A stretch of 64,000 nt of DNA from an uncultured Verrucomicrobiales bacterium. Lineage in GTDB: Bacteria; Verrucomicrobiota; Verrucomicrobiia; Verrucomicrobiales; Akkermansiaceae. Location of the stretch: assembly GCA_947039485.1 (NCBI GenBank), contig CAMQZC010000015.1:1-64000 (forward strand), given 5' to 3'. Positions 31,652-39,958 of this stretch are shown one piece after another (positions within the stretch are counted from its first letter, which is position 1; each line of letters starts with the position of its first letter). Position numbers and translations under genes: made by a program. The notes beneath the pieces are model-generated. The model was not told the origin of the DNA, searched no databases, and was given only the letters and a program-made list of their open reading frames with translations.

Positions 31652-33118
31652 TTAGAGTCCAAGCTTGGCGGTGATGATCTCGGTGACGATCTTCGGGTTG
31701 GGCTTGGGGTTGCCCGCTTTCATGACTTGTCCTGTGAGGGCATTGATGAGTTTGGTGTTTCCGTTTTTGATGAGTTCTACTTTATCGGGGTTCTCCGCGA
31801 GTACTTTCTCTACGAGGCTTTCAAGGGCTCCTGTGTCGGTTTTCTTATAGCCGAGGCTAGCTGCGGCTGCTGTGGCGGTGAGCTCGGGCTGCTCCCAGAG
31901 GAGGGCTAGCACTTCCATGGCTTGGTTGACGGAGACGATGTCTTCCTCTACGATGTTGACGAGGCCGGCGAGTGCGGTAGGGCTCAGGGGGCATTGAGCG
32001 ATGCTGATGTCTTTCTCACTGAGCATGGCGCTGAGGTTGTTGATGGTCCAGTTGGCGACTTTGCGGGGGGATGTGCTTTGCTCTGCTGCTGCTTCAAAGT
32101 AGGCGCAGGTGGCGCTGTCTGCTACGAGGGTGTTGGCGTCTGCCTCAGCGAGTGCGTATTGCTGGATGAGGCGTGCTTGCAGGGCGTCGGGGAGCTCTGG
32201 GACGAGGTCGATGACGCGTGCGAGCAGGGGGGCGGTGTGCACGGGGATGAGGTCGGGGCAGGTGTGGTAGCGGTAGTCATGCGCGTTTTCCTTGCTGCGC
32301 ATGACGATGCTTTCTCCTCGGTCATCGTCCCAGCGACGTGTTGATTGGACTTGGGGGATGCCGCGGTCGAGCTCACCGGCTTGGCGCGCAATCTCATAGA
32401 CGAGGCTGCGGCGAGCGGCGGACATGGAGTTGACGTTTTTCATCTCGGTGCGCTCACCGAGTTTGTCTTGGCCGTGGGGGCGCAGGGAGACGTTGACGTC
32501 ACAGCGCATTTGCCCTTTCTCCATGTCGGCATCAGAGATGCCTCCGCAGATGAGGATTTGTTGCAGGCTTTTGAGGTAGGCGTAGCATTCCTCTGGGCTG
32601 GTGATGTCGGGGGCTGAGACAATCTCCATGAGGGGGGTGCCGCCTCGGTTGTAGTCGACGAGGGAGTAGTTGTTGTAGTGGGTGAGTTTGCCTGCGTCTT
32701 CTTCTAGATGGATGTGCTCGAGCTCGACCATGCGGACGATGGCGCTTTCACTTTTGACTTTGGCGTCGGTTGGGAAGGCCCAGCTATAGAGGGGTACTTT
32801 ACCACCAAGGCAGAGGGGGAAGTCCATCTGTGTGGTTTGGTAGTTCTTGGGCATGTCTGCGTAGAAGTAGTTTTTGCGGTCCCATTGGGAGATTTCAGGG
32901 TTGCCGCAGCCGAGCATGAGTCCGGTGAGTAGTGTGCGCTCGATTGCAAATTCATTGAGTACGGGCAGGGCTCCAGGCATGCCGAGGCAGGTGGGGCAGA
33001 CGTTGGTGTTGGGGTCGTAGCCAAATCCTGCTTGGCAGCTGCAGAACATCTTGGTGTTGGTCTTGATTTGGCAGTGTACCTCAAGGCCGATGGTAACGAG
33101 ATAGTCAGAAATGGGCAT
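31652..33118 (-). CDS. gatB: Asp-tRNA(Asn)/Glu-tRNA(Gln) amidotransferase subunit B
   Basis: 488 residues, full length. GatB is the kinase/tRNA-binding subunit of the GatCAB complex, which converts misacylated Glu-tRNA(Gln) and Asp-tRNA(Asn) to the correct amides. It shows VTIGLEVHCQIKTNTKMFC, CPTCLGMPGALPVLN, MDFPLCLGG, LEHIHLEEDAGKL, YNRGGTPLMEIVSAPD, DVNVSLRP, and a C-terminal YqeY-like helical tail (NPDKVELIKNG, LTGQVMKA). GatA and GatC are not in the window. The start is well supported by alignment to the family N-terminus. Confidence 0.97.
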   Translation of the reverse strand: MPISDYLVTIGLEVHCQIKTNTKMFCSCQAGFGYDPNTNVCPTCLGMPGALPVLNEFAIERTLLTGLMLGCGNPEISQWDRKNYFYADMPKNYQTTQMDFPLCLGGKVPLYSWAFPTDAKVKSESAIVRMVELEHIHLEEDAGKLTHYNNYSLVDYNRGGTPLMEIVSAPDITSPEECYAYLKSLQQILICGGISDADMEKGQMRCDVNVSLRPHGQDKLGERTEMKNVNSMSAARRSLVYEIARQAGELDRGIPQVQSTRRWDDDRGESIVMRSKENAHDYRYHTCPDLIPVHTAPLLARVIDLVPELPDALQARLIQQYALAEADANTLVADSATCAYFEAAAEQSTSPRKVANWTINNLSAMLSEKDISIAQCPLSPTALAGLVNIVEEDIVSVNQAMEVLALLWEQPELTATAAAASLGYKKTDTGALESLVEKVLAENPDKVELIKNGNTKLINALTGQVMKAGNPKPNPKIVTEIITAKLGL

Positions 33119-33201
33119 GGGTGGATTATAGCTGAGTTTTGGGGTTTTTGCAAGTGTGGATTGTTGCTAGGGCATGGCTATGCTCGGGCTCTCCTTGGAG
33201 T

Positions 33202-34170
33202 TTATTGCGGAGCCTTTTCTCTGGCTGCGGCATGGCCTTCTTCAAAGGCGTTGTCCATGTCGCTGAGAAAGGAGTCGTCAAAGATGATGCTAAACCAAAG
33301 TTGGTGTGTCTCCTCGAGGCTGAGATAGAGTTCATCAAGGCTGTTGGAGAGGTCGCGGAAGTTCTCTGTCTCGTGGTGGGGCAGTGCGGCGATGCGGACG
33401 TACTCGCTGCGGATGTCCCAGAGGATGCGCTCGATGCTTAGGTAGATGCTGCGGTATTGCTCATCCTCGGTGTCTTTGAAGCGTCGTTTGAGCATGTTGC
33501 CTTTAGGGCTCAGCTTGTGGAGTGCTTGGATGTTGGGTTTGAGGCGTTGCTTGGCTGGTAGGGCTGTCTCGGGGCCGTTGACGCAGGAAAGGTCGCGTAG
33601 GATGTGGCTGTCGGGCTCCAGTAGATTGCGCATGCGGTTTAGCTCGACTTTCGCTTCTTGGTCGTTGAGCTGGATGTGCTCACTCTCGGGGCTGGGTAGG
33701 CGCGATGCGTCAAAGAATCCTGCTCTCAGGGCGTCTGTGACGGCTATTTGCATGGCTTTGGAGTCGAGGCAGTTGGCCTGATAGAGACTGCTAAATTCGG
33801 CGTCGAGGTTGCTGTAGGCTTGCAGGATGCGTAGGCTGAGTTCGGGGTCGAGGATTCCGGTGCCTTCTTCGCTGAGTTCTATTTCCGAGAGCTCGATGTC
33901 GAGTTGGGCGAGCTCAGCGCTGATTTCACGAAAGATGGCGACGTTTTTATCGGCGTCTTCACGGCTGCGGATGCCTGCGATGAGTGTCCAGAGTGTGGTG
34001 CTTTGCTTGTGGATGCGCTCGCAGAGTTCGTTGCAGTGTTGCTGGAGTTTTTGGCTTTGAGGGCTAGTCTCTTGTGGGTTTTGCGGCGGGATTGTAGCTG
34101 CGTTGCTAGCCTCTATTACGGCAGTCATGCCGAGTAGATAAAGGGTGGCGAAGCTGCTGCTAATTCTCAT
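33202..34170 (-). CDS. Exported protein of unknown function
   Basis: 322 residues with a signal peptide (MRISSSFATLYLLGMTAVIEASNA, in two runs; cleavage expected near SNA-AT). The mature protein is acidic and largely alpha-helical with coiled-coil potential (LAQLDIELSEIELSEEG; NSLDELYLSLEETHQLW). A Cys pair occurs in HCNELCERI and another near YQANC. No family recognised. It is bracketed by gatB and a shared bidirectional terminator with pilT. Confidence 0.75.
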   Translation of the reverse strand: MRISSSFATLYLLGMTAVIEASNAATIPPQNPQETSPQSQKLQQHCNELCERIHKQSTTLWTLIAGIRSREDADKNVAIFREISAELAQLDIELSEIELSEEGTGILDPELSLRILQAYSNLDAEFSSLYQANCLDSKAMQIAVTDALRAGFFDASRLPSPESEHIQLNDQEAKVELNRMRNLLEPDSHILRDLSCVNGPETALPAKQRLKPNIQALHKLSPKGNMLKRRFKDTEDEQYRSIYLSIERILWDIRSEYVRIAALPHHETENFRDLSNSLDELYLSLEETHQLWFSIIFDDSFLSDMDNAFEEGHAAAREKAPQ

Positions 34171-34230
34171 GCGTGCAGTTATTATACCTTGTGCCGCGGT
34201 TCTTTCAAGGCATGATTATGTGTGTTGAAA

Positions 34231-34266
34231 AAAAAGCCGCCCTATTGTTCAGGGCGGCTTTTTTTG
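34231..34266. terminator. Terminator downstream of pilT, active-looking on both strands
   Basis: Stem AAAAAAGCCGCCCT/AGGGCGGCTTTTTT with loop ATTGTTC. It lies just past the pilT stop codon (34272, minus strand), and the A- and T-flanks give U-runs in both directions. Confidence 0.95.
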
Positions 34267-34271
34267 TGTGG

Positions 34272-35366
34272 TTAGGCTCCTCCAGCGTTGGCCATGGCTG
34301 CGGCCTCGGGGGGGAGGAAGTTCTTGAATCGACCCTTGTCGATGGCTTTCATGTAGGCTTCTTGTGGTGAGACGAGTCCTGCTTGGAGTTTTTGCCAGAT
34401 GGCGTCATCCATGAATTGCATGCCCAGTGCTTTGCCGCCTGTGATGACGTCAGAGAGCTTTTGGGTGGCGCCTTCGCGGATGATGGCGCTTACGGCTGGG
34501 GTGGCAAAGAGGATTTCATTGACGGCAACGCGGCCTGGTTTGTCATGACGTTTCATGAGCAGCTGGGCGACGACGCCGCGCAGGGAGCCTGCGAGCATTG
34601 TGCGAGCTTGGGGCTGCTGGTCGGCGGGGAAGACGTCGATGATACGGTCAATGGTTTTGCGTGCGTTGTTGGTGTGCAGGGTGCCAAAGACGAGGAGTCC
34701 TGTTTCTGCGGCGGTGAGTGCGAGTGATATGGTCTCAAGGTCGCGCATTTCCCCCACGAGGACGATGTCGGAGTCTTCGCGCAGCGAGGCGCGTAGGCCA
34801 TCGGCAAAGGAGGGGGTGTTTTCTGGGACTTCGCGCTGCGTGAGGATGCTGCGTTTGGAGGGGTGGACGAACTCGATTGGCTCTTCAATGGTGATGATGT
34901 GGCGCGAGCTGTTCTCGTTGATGTGGTTGATGAGGGCGGCGAGGGTGGTTGATTTACCAGAGCCTGTGGGGCCTGTCACCAGCACGAGTCCTGCACGCAT
35001 CTCTGCAAAGCGTTTGATTTGCTCAGGGACGTTGAGCTGCTCAAGGGTGAGGATTTTGGTGGGGATGAGGCGGAAGATGCAGCAGTAGCCTCGTTGTTGC
35101 TTGAGGAAGTTGCAGCGGAAGCGAGATTGGGCGTTCATCTCGTAGGCAAAGTCGGCGTCGCCGCCTTCGACATAGCTTTCCCAAAGTGCGGGGGGGCAGA
35201 TGGGCTCCATGAGCTCAAGCATGTCTTCGTGTGTGAGGATGTCGTCGCCGATGGGGGCGATTTCACCGTGTACGCGGATCTTGGGCAGTTCTCCTTCGGA
35301 GAGATGCAGGTCAGAGCCGCCACTCTCGATGAGTACTTCGAAGTATTGGTCAATTGTATGATTCAT
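34272..35366 (-). CDS. pilT: Twitching-motility retraction ATPase PilT
   Basis: 364 residues, typical of PilT, the hexameric ATPase that depolymerises type IV pili at the inner membrane. The N-terminal PAS-like domain has GGSDLHLSEGELPKIRVHG. The motor has Walker A TGPTGSGKSTT (about 134-142), the Asp box TIEEPIEF, Walker B LVGEMRDLETI, and a His box GLLVFGTLHTNNA. A PilT-type C-terminal region FLPPEAAAMANAGG follows. No pilin or pilus assembly genes are present in the window. The second ATPase gene lies 38 bp upstream on the same strand, so the two are probably cotranscribed. Confidence 0.95.
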   Translation of the reverse strand: MNHTIDQYFEVLIESGGSDLHLSEGELPKIRVHGEIAPIGDDILTHEDMLELMEPICPPALWESYVEGGDADFAYEMNAQSRFRCNFLKQQRGYCCIFRLIPTKILTLEQLNVPEQIKRFAEMRAGLVLVTGPTGSGKSTTLAALINHINENSSRHIITIEEPIEFVHPSKRSILTQREVPENTPSFADGLRASLREDSDIVLVGEMRDLETISLALTAAETGLLVFGTLHTNNARKTIDRIIDVFPADQQPQARTMLAGSLRGVVAQLLMKRHDKPGRVAVNEILFATPAVSAIIREGATQKLSDVITGGKALGMQFMDDAIWQKLQAGLVSPQEAYMKAIDKGRFKNFLPPEAAAMANAGGA

Positions 35367-35404
35367 ATCTAATGTATGGGGGAAAGGGGTGGGTGCGCGC
35401 TCTA

Positions 35405-36841
35405 TTAGGCGTGGATTTTAAGGGCTGATGGGTTAGCTGGCTCAGCTGGGGCTTTGGGCTCTGGGTGCTCATCGAGGAATTTCCTCATGAGGGTGGTGTC
35501 GGTGGCTCGGTTGATGCATTCTTCGCCTGCGATGGTTCCTTCGAGGTAGAGGGATTGCAGTGCATCGTCCATGAGGCGCATGCCCTGCGCCTTGCCTGTT
35601 TGGATGAGGCCGGGGATCATGAAGGTTTTGCCCTCACGGATGCAGTTGGCAATAGCGGCTGTGTTGACGAGCATTTCCATCGCCATGACGCGGCCGCTGC
35701 CATCTTTCTTGGGGATGAGCTGTTGGGAGAGGATGCCACGCAGGGATTCAGAGACCATGACTCGGATGTGCTCTTGCTCTTTGATGGGGAATGAGTCCAA
35801 GATACGGTCGATGGTACGAGAGGCGGAGCCTGTCTGGAGGGTGCCTAGTACCAAGTGACCTGTCTCAGCGGCGGTGAGGGCGAGGGACATGGTCTCAAGG
35901 TCGCGCATTTCACCGACCATGATGACGTCTGGATCTTCGCGGAGTGCGGCGCGTAGCGCACGTGCAAAGGATTGGGTGTGCTTGTGTACTTCTCGCTGGT
36001 TGATTTGGCAGCTTTCACTGGTGAAGATGGTCTCGATGGGGTCCTCTAGTGTGATGATGTGGTCGCGTCGATCTTTGTTGATGAAGTCGATGATGGAGGC
36101 GAGGGTGGTTGATTTGCCTGTGCCGATAGCTCCTGTTACGAGGATGATGCCGTTGGTGAAGCGGGTGAGGGGGACGATGTGTTCTTTGGAGAGGTTGATC
36201 TCCTCCATGGTCATGACGCGGCTGTTGATGATGCGGAAGCAGAGGTCAAAGCCGAGGCGTTGGTTGACCACGGAGCTGCGGTAGCGACCATGCTCATTTT
36301 GGTAGGCGAAGTCGATGTCACCGCGCTCTTTGAGTCGCTGGAGGTCGGCCTCTTCAAGGAAGCTGTCCTTGAGAATGTTGGTGTCTTCTGCGGTGAGTTT
36401 TGGCGCACCTGCCCAGATGGCTTCGAGGCTGCCGTTGTGTCGCCAGGAGGGGGGGCTTTGCACCGCAAGGTGGATGTCGGATGCGCGGCAGTCGAGACCC
36501 TGTTGGAGGTAGGCGTCAACATGCAGGCTCAGCGCGATGACGAGCGGGCCGCTCTCCTGCGCGTAGGCGTAGATGTGCTGCTTGCCTGTGGGGCTATTGA
36601 TGATGAAGTCGCAGCTGCCGTTGGTCTCGAGCATTGCGAGTTGTTCGGCTGGGGCACAGTCTTTGAGGATGTTCTTGGTGTGCTCCTCTGTGAGGCAGCC
36701 TGCCTCAGCTGTGACGGGGCTGAGGGTGGCGTGCGCCATCCAGTGAGCTTGATAGCCTGGGTTGAGGTAGATTTGGGGGCTGTTGATGCTCTTGCCAAGC
36801 TCCAGGTAGGGATGAATGGTATTATAAAGGTAGTCGCTCAT
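35405..36841 (-). CDS. PilT/PilU-like ATPase with a duplicated N-terminal domain
   Basis: 478 residues, about 115 longer than PilT. The C-terminal two-thirds is a PilT-type motor: Walker A TGAIGTGKSTT (about 239-247, Ile-Gly in place of Thr-Gly), TLEDPIE, MVGEMRDLETMS and GHLVLGTLQT (the His of PilT's THTN box is Gln). The N-domain RASDIHLAVQSPP to LCFRI is preceded by a weaker copy: LTEEHTKNILKDC...CDFIINSPTG aligns with LTAEDTNILKDSF...DIDFAYQNEHG. It probably acts as the second retraction ATPase (PilU role) or a regulator of PilT. The tail is Pro/Ala-rich. Confidence 0.88.
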   Translation of the reverse strand: MSDYLYNTIHPYLELGKSINSPQIYLNPGYQAHWMAHATLSPVTAEAGCLTEEHTKNILKDCAPAEQLAMLETNGSCDFIINSPTGKQHIYAYAQESGPLVIALSLHVDAYLQQGLDCRASDIHLAVQSPPSWRHNGSLEAIWAGAPKLTAEDTNILKDSFLEEADLQRLKERGDIDFAYQNEHGRYRSSVVNQRLGFDLCFRIINSRVMTMEEINLSKEHIVPLTRFTNGIILVTGAIGTGKSTTLASIIDFINKDRRDHIITLEDPIETIFTSESCQINQREVHKHTQSFARALRAALREDPDVIMVGEMRDLETMSLALTAAETGHLVLGTLQTGSASRTIDRILDSFPIKEQEHIRVMVSESLRGILSQQLIPKKDGSGRVMAMEMLVNTAAIANCIREGKTFMIPGLIQTGKAQGMRLMDDALQSLYLEGTIAGEECINRATDTTLMRKFLDEHPEPKAPAEPANPSALKIHA

Positions 36842-37079
36842 GTCTATGTTAATTGCTCAGTAGCCTATCATAATTGACTTGCTACTGGCGAGCTTAAAAT
36901 GCGCCGATCAACTGAAAAATTGAGCCTTTTGAATCGTGCTGGGCTCTGAGCTATTCGTGGCACTCTCCATTGCCTGATAGGACAATGAGCGTGGGAATCC
37001 TCGGGGCCTGATTTTGCAAAAAGCTTCCTCCTGTGTCAAGCCTCTTGACCTTGGCTTTAACTTGGTGTAGGATAGCGCG

Positions 37080-37364
37080 ATGAGATCCTGCCTGTCAATT
37101 GTTATCATGATTTTTGCCGCCATGATTTTAGCGACGACTATTTCCTATAATCTCGTGATTAATAGCTCCTTGGGTTTTGAGCCCAAGGATCAGCAGTCGG
37201 AGTATATCAATACGCGCCGCTCCTATCGCCCTCAGGTTAGCGAGAAGAGGAAGCCTAGCAAGGTGCCGACGGTCAGGGCGTTGCCTAGTAATAATGAACC
37301 GCTCGCCGAGGAGCTTACTCCTGAGCAGCTTGAGCAGATTATGAAGCTTGAGCAGCCGTCTTAA
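37080..37364 (+). CDS. Small single-pass membrane protein, unknown
   Basis: 94 residues. A hydrophobic N-terminal helix (SIVIMIFAAMILATTISYNLV) acts as anchor or uncleaved signal; the rest is basic then acidic (RRSYRPQVSEKRKPSK; EELTPEQLEQIMKLEQ). It ends 12 bp before pdxA and is likely cotranscribed with it. No family recognised. Confidence 0.65.
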   Translation: MRSCLSIVIMIFAAMILATTISYNLVINSSLGFEPKDQQSEYINTRRSYRPQVSEKRKPSKVPTVRALPSNNEPLAEELTPEQLEQIMKLEQPS

Positions 37365-37376
37365 TATTTTTTAATT

Positions 37377-38243
37377 ATGTCCCGACGTCCAATTATTGGC
37401 TATACACTTGGTGATCAAGCTGGGGTTGGCCCCGAGGTGGTTGAAGCAGCTCTTTGCGGGCTTTGTCCTCAGAGTGCTCATTATGTGCTGCTTGGTGAGC
37501 GTATCAATTGCACGCTCGGTGTGCCGAGTGCGGCTACGGCGCGTGCTGCTTGGGATCATCTAGAGCTCGCCGCGTCCTGCCTTAAGGAGGGCAGTATTGA
37601 TGCTGTGGTGACGGCTCCTATCTGCAAGGAGGGGCTCCATGACTTGGGCTTTGATTATCCTGGGCAGACCGAGTTTTTTGCTGATCGTCTCGGTGTGCGT
37701 GATTTTGCGATGTGCCTGACGGGGAAGCATCTGACGGTGGCGCTGGCGACGACTCATGTCGCGCTGCGCGATGTGCCTGCGTTGCTCAGTGCTGAGGAGC
37801 TGGCGCGCGTGGCTCGTTTACTAGCTGATTTTTTGCTGCGTGGCAAGTCTGATTTACATCTGGCTCTCGCTGGACTCAATCCTCATAATGGGGAGCATGG
37901 CGCATTTGGTGATGAGGAGTCTCGCATCATCCTTCCTGCGCTTAGGTTGTTGCAGGCCTCAGCGCCGGCCTCGCTGCGCTACTCTGGGCCTGTGGTTCCT
38001 GATGTTGTGTATCGAGATATGATGATGGGGCACTACGATGGGATTGTGGCACCTTACCATGATCAGGCTCTCATCCCGCTCAAGTTGCTCGACTTTGATA
38101 ATGCGGTGAATGTCACTCTGGGGCTGCCGCGTCTGCGCATGAGCCCCGACCACGGCACGGCATTTAGTATCGCGGGCAAGGGTATTGCTAGCTCCGCGAG
38201 CACGCGCCATGCCTTTGAGCTGGCGCTGCGCACGGTGCGTTAA
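37377..38243 (+). CDS. pdxA: 4-hydroxythreonine-4-phosphate dehydrogenase
   Basis: 288 residues, shorter than E. coli PdxA (329). It oxidises 4-phosphohydroxy-L-threonine with NAD in the DXP-dependent pyridoxal phosphate pathway. Seen: GYTLGDQAGVGPEVV, VVTAPICKEGLHDLGFDYPGQTEFFA, the metal-binding His in TTHVALRDVP, LAGLNPHNGEHGAFGDEE, PYHDQALIPLKLL, and LPRLRMSPDHGTAFSIAGKG. All three metal-ligand histidines appear present; the missing length is mainly in the N-terminal half. The last 4 bp overlap the symporter gene on the opposite strand. Confidence 0.95.
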   Translation: MSRRPIIGYTLGDQAGVGPEVVEAALCGLCPQSAHYVLLGERINCTLGVPSAATARAAWDHLELAASCLKEGSIDAVVTAPICKEGLHDLGFDYPGQTEFFADRLGVRDFAMCLTGKHLTVALATTHVALRDVPALLSAEELARVARLLADFLLRGKSDLHLALAGLNPHNGEHGAFGDEESRIILPALRLLQASAPASLRYSGPVVPDVVYRDMMMGHYDGIVAPYHDQALIPLKLLDFDNAVNVTLGLPRLRMSPDHGTAFSIAGKGIASSASTRHAFELALRTVR

Positions 38244-39868
38244 TCATCGTTGCTAAACTTCAGCGCGTCCTGCGCTGATTGCTTTTGCTTGCTTGATGGT
38301 GTGCGGAAGCATGCACCGACCATGAGGGTCACAAGGGTGCCGATTGTCACGCGCCATGGGAAGGCTATCGGTGGGATAATTTCGTAGCTCTTGGCTATCT
38401 CAAGGCCAATGATGCTCACAAATCCCGCAATCATCGCGATGACATTGCCCCTGTCGCTGCCGCGACTTTTGCAGATCATACCCAGTAGGAATACACCGAG
38501 CAGAGAGCCGTAGGTGTAGCCAAAGATGCCAAGCGCAATGGGGAGGATACGCACATCGGGGCGCAGCACGGCATAGTAGGCGGTGATGGCCCCAACAGCA
38601 ATGAGCAGGCTAGCAAAGAGGACGGTCATCCAGCGCACGGCGCGCAGGATCTCCTCATCACTGGCCTTGGGGCGGAAGATGTCGCGGTACCAGTCCTTGG
38701 TGGCGGTGGTGGCCAGCGCGTTGAGGGCGGTGGAGAGGGAGCCCATGGCGGTGGCGAGCAGCGCAGCTACGAGTAGACCACGGATGCCTGTTGGCAGGTA
38801 GTGGATGATGAAGTGGGGGAAAATCTCAATCTGCTTCTCTGGGACTTGGTAGCCCGTGGTGTCAAAGAAGACAAAGAGCAGCATGCCGCAGAAGAGGAAG
38901 ATGAGCACGACTGGCAAATCAATGATGCCAGAGAGGATGACGGCGCGTGAGCCTGTCTTGCTGTCCTTGGCGGCGAGCATGCGCTGTACCATGTCTTGGT
39001 CGGTGCCATGCGTTGCCATGGTGAGGAAGGTAGCACCCAGCAGGGCTGACCAGATGGTGTATTCGCTGGCGAGGATGTTTTTCACATCTGCGATGAATCC
39101 CTCACCTGTGATGCCGAAGTCAAAGAAGGCCCATGGCTTGAGATTGGCAATGTCTCGTGGGTTGTTTGCTGTGTTGCTTAGGCTGCTATCGATGGTTGCC
39201 CATGCCTCGCTAGGGGAGCCATCTCCCATGATGGTGAAGAAGAGTACCCCGATGGTGCTGGTGATGGCAATGGCGAGGATGCTTGCCTGTAGGACGTCTG
39301 TCCAGACGACGGCCTTGAGCCCACCCAGTGTGGTGTAGATGGCGGTGGCGGTGGTGATAAAGCTCAGCGCGATGATGTAGATAATCACCGTCTGCTTGGG
39401 GTCGGTGATGGTCTCACCTGTGACAAACATGTAGGCGATGACGAGCAGGATGCCTGCAAAGAAGAGTCGCGTGCCACTAGCTAGTACACGGCTGATGAGA
39501 AAGGTAGCACTCGCCCAGCGTCGTGTGGCGATGCCAAAGCGCTTCTCCAGATACTCATAGATGGAGATGACGTTGTAGTCGTAGTAGGGACGTAGGAAGA
39601 GCTTGCCGACGATGATGCGCCCAAGGATGGTACCTATGGCAAGTTGGGCGTAGGTGAAATTGCGCAGCGCGTAGCCCTCGCCGGGTGCCCCGAGAAAGGT
39701 AGCGGCACTGATTTCTGCCGCGATGATGGAGGCGACAATCGCCCACCAAGGCAGGTTGCGATCCCCCAAGGCGTAGCTTTCAAGGCTCTTTTGCTTGCGA
39801 CCCACGTAGAGCCCTATGCCAAAGATTGCGCAGAAATAGAGGAGGATGACGATGCAGTCGGCGGTCAT
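38240..39868 (-). CDS. Sodium/solute symporter (SSS family)
   Basis: 542 residues from MTADCIVILLYFCAIFG. About 13 transmembrane helices with the LeuT-like SSS core: GRKQKSLESYALGDRNLPWW, SAATFLGAPGEGYA, YTTLGGLKAVVWTDVLQ, the MATHGTDQDMVQRMLAAKD loop, and LLVALLATAMGSLSTALNALATTATKDWY (in two parts). Members import sugars, sialic acid, proline, pantothenate or inositol with Na+. The 'GTDQDMVQR' motif is shared by sugar and sialic-acid transporters, but the substrate cannot be fixed. A longer in-frame start exists (39949) but lies inside the pyrG terminator. Confidence 0.92.
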   Translation of the reverse strand: MTADCIVILLYFCAIFGIGLYVGRKQKSLESYALGDRNLPWWAIVASIIAAEISAATFLGAPGEGYALRNFTYAQLAIGTILGRIIVGKLFLRPYYDYNVISIYEYLEKRFGIATRRWASATFLISRVLASGTRLFFAGILLVIAYMFVTGETITDPKQTVIIYIIALSFITTATAIYTTLGGLKAVVWTDVLQASILAIAITSTIGVLFFTIMGDGSPSEAWATIDSSLSNTANNPRDIANLKPWAFFDFGITGEGFIADVKNILASEYTIWSALLGATFLTMATHGTDQDMVQRMLAAKDSKTGSRAVILSGIIDLPVVLIFLFCGMLLFVFFDTTGYQVPEKQIEIFPHFIIHYLPTGIRGLLVAALLATAMGSLSTALNALATTATKDWYRDIFRPKASDEEILRAVRWMTVLFASLLIAVGAITAYYAVLRPDVRILPIALGIFGYTYGSLLGVFLLGMICKSRGSDRGNVIAMIAGFVSIIGLEIAKSYEIIPPIAFPWRVTIGTLVTLMVGACFRTPSSKQKQSAQDALKFSNDD

Positions 39869-39912
39869 GGCGATGTGTGGGCAGAGAGATGGGGCTGGGC
39901 AAAAATGGGTGA

Positions 39913-39943
39913 GGGGCGGAGGATGGTAATTATCCTCCGCCCC
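39913..39943 (-). terminator. Terminator of pyrG
   Basis: A 12-bp GC-rich stem GGGGCGGAGGAT/ATCCTCCGCCCC with a 7-nt loop, 15 bp past the pyrG stop codon. A short delayed U-run (CATTTTTG) follows on the minus strand. Confidence 0.85.
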
Positions 39944-39958
39944 GTCCATAAGCGTGTG

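Noticed and set aside
34272-36841. A full type IV pilus locus
   Set aside because: Only the two PilT-type ATPases are present; no pilin, prepilin peptidase or assembly genes nearby.
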